Shown: one piece after another, positions 57,710 to 64,000 of the stretch
Position numbering within the stretch: the first letter of the stretch is position 1
Layout: each line of letters starts with the position of its first letter
Source of the DNA: Acanthochlamys bracteata
Lineage: Eukaryota > Streptophyta > Magnoliopsida > Pandanales > Velloziaceae
DNA length: 64,000 nt
Assembly: GCA_019914995.1 (NCBI GenBank)
Contig: CM034135.1
Span: 4,528,501-4,592,500 of the forward strand
Direction: 5' to 3'
Program-made: the position numbers and the translations under genes
The notes under the pieces: generated by a model
Told to the model about the DNA's origin: nothing
Databases searched by the model: none
Seen by the model: the letters and a program-made list of their open reading frames with translations, nothing else

Positions 57710-57885
57710 ATGGTAGAGCTTTTAGATGCCTCCGCGCCTGAGATTGGTTCGTCTGTGGCAGTTACGAAGCCGCCCTTGAAGAGGAGGAAGAGAGTTTGCT
57801 TGTTCTACTGCAAGGAGATGCGCGATCTTGCTCAACGAATTGCCGCCGAGAGCGATGCTGTAGAGTTTCGCAGCACCAACTGGAG
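57710..57885 (+). pseudogene. Captured exon 1 of ribose-phosphate pyrophosphokinase (PRS3/PRS4 type)
   Basis: PRPP synthetase makes phosphoribosyl pyrophosphate for nucleotide, histidine and tryptophan synthesis. From ATG 57710 the frame encodes 58 residues with KRRKRVCLFYCKEMRDLAQR, then IAAESDAVEFRSTNW. This matches the N-terminus of plant class PRS3/PRS4 (K-KVxLFYCxExxxLAxxIAxESDxxxLxSINWR). The exon ends in a split Arg codon (AG) before a donor GTAACT, the place where relatives have their first intron. The next exon (FADGFPNLFINNA) was not found in the following 2 kb, so this is only the start of a gene. About 250 bp of C/T-rich leader was captured with it. A read-through product would be 59 residues from this ATG. 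Confidence 0.82.
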
Positions 57886-59150
57886 GTAACTAACAACTTG
57901 AATGGGATTTTACATGAAAGGATAATTCAAGAAATCTGAGAAGTTTTATTGTAGGAATCAAAGGGAATTATAAGTAGAAATTTTTTTAACAACATTGTGC
58001 CCTCTGACTATGACATAGTTGTATGTATCAAAGCTGCAATTTTGAATTCCCTATGGTATCCAAGAGGCGAATTAGATGTCAGAATTCAGTGCGACTCTTC
58101 TGTTGGTAGCAGGGACTCCTTATCAAGATATTGCATAATTTTAGTTTCGTATTTTGTTGGATAGTGTTTGTGTTCGAGGTATTTCTATTACCTCCTATTT
58201 TGTTGAACCACTTTGTGTCTCGACTTATGCAGATTGCGTACTGACATGAGAATAATCTTCCTGAGTTAGAAAATTAGATGTAGTACGAAGGTCTCAAATG
58301 TTATTCATCAAAGTGTTTGTACATGGTACTTTCTTAAAGTTAGAATAATTTTTCCATGAATTGTCGATTGTCATTTGAGAGTTGTTCATTTTTTCGCTTG
58401 TATTCCTCCGCTGCCGCAAGTGCTGGAGGTTCACTACTTTTGTGGCGCAAGCATAATATCCAAAAATTAAAAGGTTTTAAGGACAAGAACAGTTTCTAAG
58501 GTACATGCTTCCTTTCTCATACTAAGCTAGATTGAGCATTGATTGTTTGGGCCTGTTTCGATTGTCAATGTAGGAAACACATAAAAATAGCTTTTTAATT
58601 TCATTTTAGTTGGACATGCATATGCGCTTCACAAGACTACGTAGCATTCCTTCTTCCTCAGCATGAGTGGTATTAGCCTAGCACAACTATAGCAATTGTA
58701 TAGGATAATTTTCTGTTTAGATAATCATGATACTGACCTCTTAGTTTAAGAACTTTTTGTTAGTTTAGTGCTAGTTCTTTGTTGTGTTGTGCTCCAAATG
58801 GATTTAGATATTGTATTTTTCTGAAATGATTTATATCTTAAAAGAATTTCTATATTTAGGAAGGCATGTATGATTGTTGCCACTTCCTTGGGCTTTTTAT
58901 TCTGAGGGATTATAGTAAAATACCCCACTAAAGAGCATTTTTTAACTGTCTCACTGCTAAATTTAATGCTAGTGCTAATTTGTTGGAGATATTCCAACGC
59001 ATGGAAATGGTTGTTGAAGAGAAACATGAGGGTTCATCTAGTGGATAAGCTGGCTCAGGCATCTCTATCAAGAAGGAGATGGGAATGAAGGAGTTGATTG
59101 TGACGATCCATTTGGCTTGAGATTAGTTTTCAACGCCCGAGATTAGTTCG
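57886..59150. other. Captured intron sequence and unassigned DNA inside the Pack element
   Basis: The sequence directly after the PRS donor reads like intron (T-rich, low coding). A further GC-richer piece at 58980-59120 (AGATATTCCAACGCATGG, GTTGAAGAGAAACATGAGGG) looks coding-like but short, and could be a second captured fragment. I cannot assign it. Confidence 0.35.
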
Positions 59151-59993
59151 TTTAGGACTTATACGTGTTGTACTAGATTTTGTCAGAAGAAGAGAAATTA
59201 GCGTCCATAGTGAAGGGGCTGGTATTATTGTAAAATAATTTGTGTATAGATGGTGGCACACTAGAGCATGTATCATAAATGTTTTAAAATATGGCGATAC
59301 CTTTAGTACTTGATTGTTCAATTAAATTATATACACATAAAAATAAATGATGAATGATATGAGTTTTTGCTAAATCTTGCTATTGTTATTTAAGTAGTAG
59401 CATGCAAGTGAAATTTTTGAATGGCCTGTATGTATTTTCTAGTTTTGTTATTGTTATTTGAGTAGTGTATTTTATAATGAAATTATATTATATTTACAAT
59501 ATATATATGTAGTGTTTTTGTAAATAAGTATTTTTTATATATGATGCACACAATAATAATTATATATACAAAATAATAATATATTTATATCTTTTAAGTT
59601 AACTTAAAAATATATTTATAGGGTAATTATTAATTTTAAAAATAATTTTATAAAAGTTTATAAATTTTATATTAGTATTATAAATAAGATGTAAGTAAAA
59701 AGTAAATAATATATAAAAGATTTTCATATATAAATATCAACTATTATATTATAAAAGATATTTAAGTCTTTTTATACTTGTTTTTAATTTTTTAGTTTTT
59801 TTCAAACACTCTTCAACTTTTTTTCAAAAAAGTTTAATTTTATCCAAATACATTAGCTCTTTCTTTCACAAAAAGTTAACAGCTATTTTTTTCAGAAAAA
59901 AGTAAAAAAAGTTAATTTTTACAAAAAATTAAAACTTTTCTGCTCATCCAAACGGCCTCTTCAAATGTTGAAGCAAACGGCCTCAACTTTTTT

Positions 59994-60283
59994 ACATTAA
60001 ATTGGGGCTGTTTGGAAGAGCGTTTGAAAAGCTGCTTATCAGCTTTTCATAACTTTTCTCTATTTTATGTTTTTCAATACATATTTTATAAGTATATAAA
60101 AAATTTATTTAAAAATTTAAAAAGTGTAGAAAAATTCTACGGAATGAAATCTTTTTATTGTATATTTTTATTATTTTTTTTGAAGTAAAAAAAATAGAGC
60201 TCGTTTTTTAAAAAAGACAAAAATATCCTTCATTTTATAAAAGCTCCTTTTTATAAGCAATCCCAAATGCTCCAATTTAATGT
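59994..60283. mobile_element. AT-rich MITE, GGGGCTGTTTGG family, copy C
   Basis: The inverted ends are ACATTAAATTGGGGCTGTTT and (reverse complement of the right end) ACATTAAATTGGAGCATTTG. The interior matches copy A nearly base for base over AAAAGCTGCTTATCA, TTTTTCAATACATA, GTGTAGAAAAATTCTACGG and ATCTTTTTATTGTATATTTT. It is the best-preserved copy and lies immediately beside the Pack-type element. Confidence 0.8.
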
Positions 60284-60414
60284 CTTATCTTGTGTTGCAC
60301 TTCTTCATTATATACCAGCCCTATGAAAAAAATATAATATATCTTTTACCAAAGATCTAATTTTGTGTTGCACTTCTACGACACAACACTTGAACTCTTC
60401 TCCACGCTAACTTC

Positions 60415-60668
60415 GGAAGTGTTTATTAATACTTCAAACTCTATTTTTTTGAACTTATTTTTAACATAAAATACATACAATATTAAAATAATTTTTTGTA
60501 TCAATAATTTTTTTTTAAATTCAACTTAAAACTTACTATAAATATATAATTAATATAAATTTTATTTTTTATTAAATATTTTTAATTTTTAATTTTATTT
60601 TTTAAATTCACTTTCTAAAACTTTACTTCACCCAAAAACTCCACTTCACCTGCATAGTAAACACGCCC
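60415..60668. mobile_element. Probable MITE
   Basis: The left end GGAAGTGTTTATTAATACTT and the reverse complement of the right end GGGCGTGTTTACTATGCAGG are imperfect inverted repeats. The core is A/T-rich. Text near the right end (TTTACTTCACCC, ACTCCACTTCACC) resembles 37800-38050. Confidence 0.5.
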
Positions 60669-61087
60669 TTTGCAGCTATAAGAAAGTTTTACGTTGCTGT
60701 TGCCGGTGTATTTCACGGTGAGCTATGTTAGGGTTGAAAGGACCGTTGTCGACAAAAGTTTTTTTTCTTTTTTCTTATTTTTTATTCACATATACATCGT
60801 TCGGTTGTACACTTTTACAGTGCTCTTGACAAAAGAAAAGAGTTCATCAACAAATTTTTGCACTCGCAGTCTTTCAAGCTATGGAAAGTTTTTCCAAATA
60901 TGAAACCCCCCAAGCTTCTGCTCTCAAGTAGCTAACCAAAGAGGGCACGTAACACACTGAACACCAAGCTCCAAACGCGAAACAAAAACTAAAGAACCAC
61001 AACCTCCCACCATACTTCAACTACTGTTGCTCACTCCTCAAGCAGATAACCTGACGAAAACTTTCATATATAGCTACGAACTAATTT
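60669..61087. other. 3' flank of the At5g17910-like gene
   Basis: The segment probably includes the 3'UTR. No other feature was recognised. Confidence 0.4.
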
Positions 61088-64000
61088 CTACATAGGGAAA
61101 ACAGAATCTGAAACGGAATCACTTGAGCTTGAACTCGTGCTGGAAGCATCATCATCATCCCCAAATTCTTGCAGTTCTTCTGATTTGCTGCTCTTCTCAG
61201 GAATCAAGTTTATATTTTCATGAATATTTCCTTCACCAGATGAAGTAGCATCTTCACTGTAATTTGCTTCTGAGGAATGCCCAGTGACCAACTCAGAGGA
61301 TTGTTCTCGAGCTGAATTTGCGACTCCATCAGTTCGAGCTTCAACTAACTCAATATCTAAAGGCACACCAGGTGCTGATTGTGCCTTGCTTGAGCCATCT
61401 TCATCAGGAGAATGATGATCACTTACGTCAGGAAACTGGGTAGAAGCCAAAGGTGATTTTGGAGAAGATCTTAGTTCAACATCCTGCTGGTCAGACAACT
61501 TTCCAAGTGCATCCATGTCAATTAAGTTTCCAGATTGCTCAGATTCTTCTTGAGAAGCATCATGATCCGGACTGTGTTCAGTAGGCTTGGGTGCACAGTT
61601 GATATCACCAACAGCTTCTGCGACAAGTGCTTCAGACTTGGTCTCATCTTGTTCCAAGTCTTCTGATAATCTCAAACTTTTCATACTCTCTAATGTAGCA
61701 TTATCAGCGCTTTCTTCCGAAGCAGAAGGCTCCTTAGCATGGTCACGGAGCTTCTCAAGCAAAGAATCAATTTCTTCAAAGGTGCACACATCAAGAGCAC
61801 ACACCTTTGACTTGTATACTGTGAGCTCTGTGTTTTCATCATTTGACCAAATTAAAGACCCAACTTTTGGTTCCAAACATAATGTACTTACACCATGGAC
61901 AGAACTGACTCCAGAAACTTGTGAGTCAGAAATGGAAGGATGTGGACTGACTTCATCATGTTGGACATCAGACAGCAGATGTCTAGGAGGAACTCCTACA
62001 TGTTCCAGTTTCGTCTCATTTACATGAAAGTCACCGACAGCATCCCACTCAGATAGTAATCTTCCATCTATTGATTTGGTCCCATCAACTTCAGCATGAT
62101 TCTCATCAGAATGCTCCTCTGAATCACTTGAATGTAGCCAAACCCCACCAGTTTGTTCCTTCCCAGACTCATTTTTAACATATGCTCTATGACTGACCAA
62201 ATCTTCACAAAAATTGTACCGCAGCTCAGATTTTGCTTCCAATAAACCTTTGGGTTCTACGCTTGCAGTTGGCTTGCTTAAGTGGGTAACATCATCACTG
62301 TCAACAAACATCATTGGAGATACAGCAACATTCTCAGATTGATCGTAAAAGTTGTTTGAGCCATTGCTGTCAAAGACAACTCCCACCACAGGTATCCTTG
62401 GAGATGGCTCCTCTGCAACCGTGGACAAGTTCAATATACTGCCCTGAGATATTTTGATGCCAAAACCAGGACCAAGATTAATCAGACTAACATACTCATT
62501 GGGCTCAATGGATGAAGCTGAACTATCATATAAAACCAAATTCTCTGAATGAAAAGTTAAATCACTCCTAATTCCATCTCCTTGAGGTTGGTGGCTTGGT
62601 TCACGAACATTAGAGAACGCAGCACCAGTAGCACCAGCCTCTCGTCCTTCTGTTCCTTTATTTGGCTTTGATTCATTTTCATGTAAACAGGACAAATTAG
62701 TCATTGCCACCCAAAGCTCCTCAACACTAGATGTTGATGGTTCTGATCTGCTTCCAGAAACTGAGAATAAGTCCCCATTACGTGTGTCAATGTTCCTTCC
62801 GCTTGGTATTGTTGATAAGCCCGTTTTAGATGCTTCATTTTGCATATCAGGTTCCGACGAATTCAAAAACGATTCATTGTGATCTACATGGAGGAGAGAA
62901 AACCTTATCTAGTGTTCAACTACTCGGATTTATCTTATCTAAGTAAAAGTTTCTTACCAAGAGAAATTAAAGGTTCATCAACTGTTGCAACATGTGACTG
63001 AGAAGGGCTATAATCAAATATTGGATCTCCAGCGAGATTGCCGCCAATTCCATCCACTTCTGGGGTGGGGAAGTAGAAGTCCTCCCGTTCTTGTTGTCCT
63101 TCATAAATGGGCATCTGGGAATTTATTTCATTTTGTAAAGATGAGCTTCTGTCATCATATCTTTCCACGATCGCTTCTAAAGAGGTCACCTGTTTGGGCA
63201 AATCAAGTTGTAAACTTTCCTGAGTAATTCCTAGAATAGCAGCAGCATGATGATGCTCTTCAATAACAGCGGAAGCATTTAGATTAGATTGTTGAACCAG
63301 ATCAGTATCATCTCCAAGTGGTGCTTCTCCAGGAATCACATGATCAAGTTCATGTGAGGAATGGCTTTCAAGAACAATATCTTCAGAAACATGAGAATTC
63401 AAAGATGATAATTTACCCTGATGGTGTGCTATTTGTTCATCATCCTCTTTATGATCCTCGTGATCTGAAACTGATAAAACTGAGAGTGACTCAGATTCAA
63501 CAACCGAATTCATGTTCGAGTCGCTTATTTCACTTGATTGCCTCTGTAATACTCCAAAGTCGCACTCCTCTGCATCCAACCTTTCGGGGATAAAATAAGG
63601 TCCCAATCTGGAAGTATGCCTCCTTACCTTCATCTCCACCGATGCTGATGAACCAACATGGAAGCTTTCATGTCTTCGGAAGAACATATCTCTTAAAGGA
63701 GGTGCAATGGATTCTTCATGATGCGACTTATCACCTCCAAAAATCTCACTTCCATTTATGTCATCATAGGAAAAGTCAAAGGGATTCCGTCTTGGCTGCA
63801 AAACCGAAGGAGCAGAACCAGGAATTGCACCTTCTTTATCATAAGGATGATCAAAAGGGTTTTGCCTTTGCACAGAAATCGGGGGAATTTGAACAAGAAG
63901 GTGAGACAGGTGTTCCATGAAAGGAGCAGTATTTGCACTGTCCAAATCTATTAGTTTCCTCTCAAATTCAAGATTCTTCCTTGCCCTTCTTCTTGCAATT
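61088..64000 (-). CDS. Large acidic Ser/Glu-rich protein, At5g17910-like, 3' part only
   Basis: Two minus-strand exons are visible: the open edge of the window (64000) to 62958, and 62883-61088. They are separated by a 74-bp GT-AG intron and joined in phase (G / AT). The visible part is about 945 residues. It begins IARRRARKNLEFERKLIDLD, continues NTAPFMEHLSHLLVQIPPIS, and has two NPFD-type motifs (QNPFDHPYD, RRNPFDFSYDD) and MFFRRHESFHVG. A long low-complexity acidic region with SxSE/DDE stretches follows, ending SSTSSSSSDSVSDSVFPM. This pattern is that of a plant-specific family (At5g17910, At1g07330, At2g29620), whose unseen N-terminus usually holds membrane segments. The function is unknown. 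The NPFD motifs could bind EH-type trafficking proteins, which is inference. The start codon lies beyond the window. Confidence 0.85.

Larger units (their letters stand above)
57190..59959. mobile_element. Pack-type TIR element carrying a host gene fragment
   Basis: The left end GAGGCCGTTTGAATAGACTT and the inverted right end (reverse complement GAGGCCGTTTGGATGAGCAG) frame about 2.77 kb. The similarity of the arms continues loosely inward for about 100-200 bp as A/T-rich text. Inside lies a captured exon of a PRPP synthetase gene (57710-57885) with leader and intron sequence, but no transposase. A second partial end (CAAACGGCCTC) follows at 59974-59984, so the right end may be duplicated or nested. 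No clear target duplication was found (3-bp TTC on both sides is the best), so the superfamily (Mutator-like or hAT-like) is undecided. Confidence 0.6.

Noticed and set aside
57460-57711. Minus-strand frame over the PRS leader
   Set aside because: It is antisense to C/T-rich leader. Arg-rich text is typical of reversed pyrimidine tracts.
57182-59967. Clear 8- or 9-bp target duplication for the Pack-type element
   Set aside because: CAAACTTC (left) and TTCAAATG (right) do not match. Only a 3-bp TTC is shared, so no superfamily call was made from it.
61587-62027. 146-codon plus-strand frame
   Set aside because: It is antisense to the acidic At5g17910-like exon. Ser-rich text reflects the reverse of Glu/Ser codons.
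1-64000. tRNA genes and CRISPR arrays
   Set aside because: No cloverleaf with a GGTTCGANTCC arm and acceptor stem was found, and no regularly spaced repeats. The window is eukaryotic.

Overview
The window is nuclear DNA of a dicot plant. It is AT-rich, its host genes are split by short GT-AG introns, and dozens of transposable-element relics lie between them. The recognisable host genes are a centromeric histone H3 (CENH3), a NicO/UreH-like membrane protein, a U2 snRNA gene, a DUF309 protein, an F-box protein of the At5g46170/At4g18380 type, and the 3' part of a gene like At5g17910. All of them are on the minus strand. I saw no operons, CRISPR arrays or tRNA genes. The species cannot be named from the sequence alone.

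Layout. 1-5.2 kb: a broken Ty3/gypsy element (minus) that runs off the left edge, with a 1.6-kb solo LTR inserted in its integrase region. 5.2-9.9 kb: repeat-derived sequence with hAT-like ends. 9.9-12.6 kb: the complete seven-exon CENH3 gene. 12.9-18.2 kb: a repeat block containing a fold-back structure, a (TA)n array and a hAT-type MITE. 18.2-22.8 kb: a decayed hAT transposon (minus). 23.8-24.0 kb: the last two exons of a ribosomal protein eL30 pseudogene. 24.2-27.7 kb: a second broken gypsy element. 28.9-37.6 kb: the NicO/UreH-like gene, whose 6.2-kb second intron holds a third gypsy fossil. 38.1-39.4 kb: a degenerate second U2 copy split by a hAT MITE and a further insertion. 40.5-41.8 kb: a solo LTR related to the first. 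42.9-45.5 kb: a decayed PIF/Harbinger transposon (plus). 46.3-46.6 kb: an intact-looking U2 snRNA gene with its upstream element. 47.2-49.6 kb: the DUF309 gene, with a GC-AG intron. 49.6-52.7 kb: AT-rich MITEs. 53.8-56.2 kb: the F-box gene. 57.2-60.0 kb: a Pack-type element that carries exon 1 of a phosphoribosyl-pyrophosphate synthetase gene between inverted repeats. 61.1-64.0 kb: the acidic At5g17910-like gene, cut by the right edge.

The host genes serve separate jobs (centromere identity, splicing, ubiquitin targeting, membrane transport, unknown plastid function) and do not form a pathway. The most useful results are exon models for genes that are hard to see as single open frames (CENH3, the NicO-like gene, DUF309), the U2 gene and its broken paralogue, the captured PRS exon, and nested insertions that give a relative order of events. 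Nothing here amounts to a wholly new biological system.
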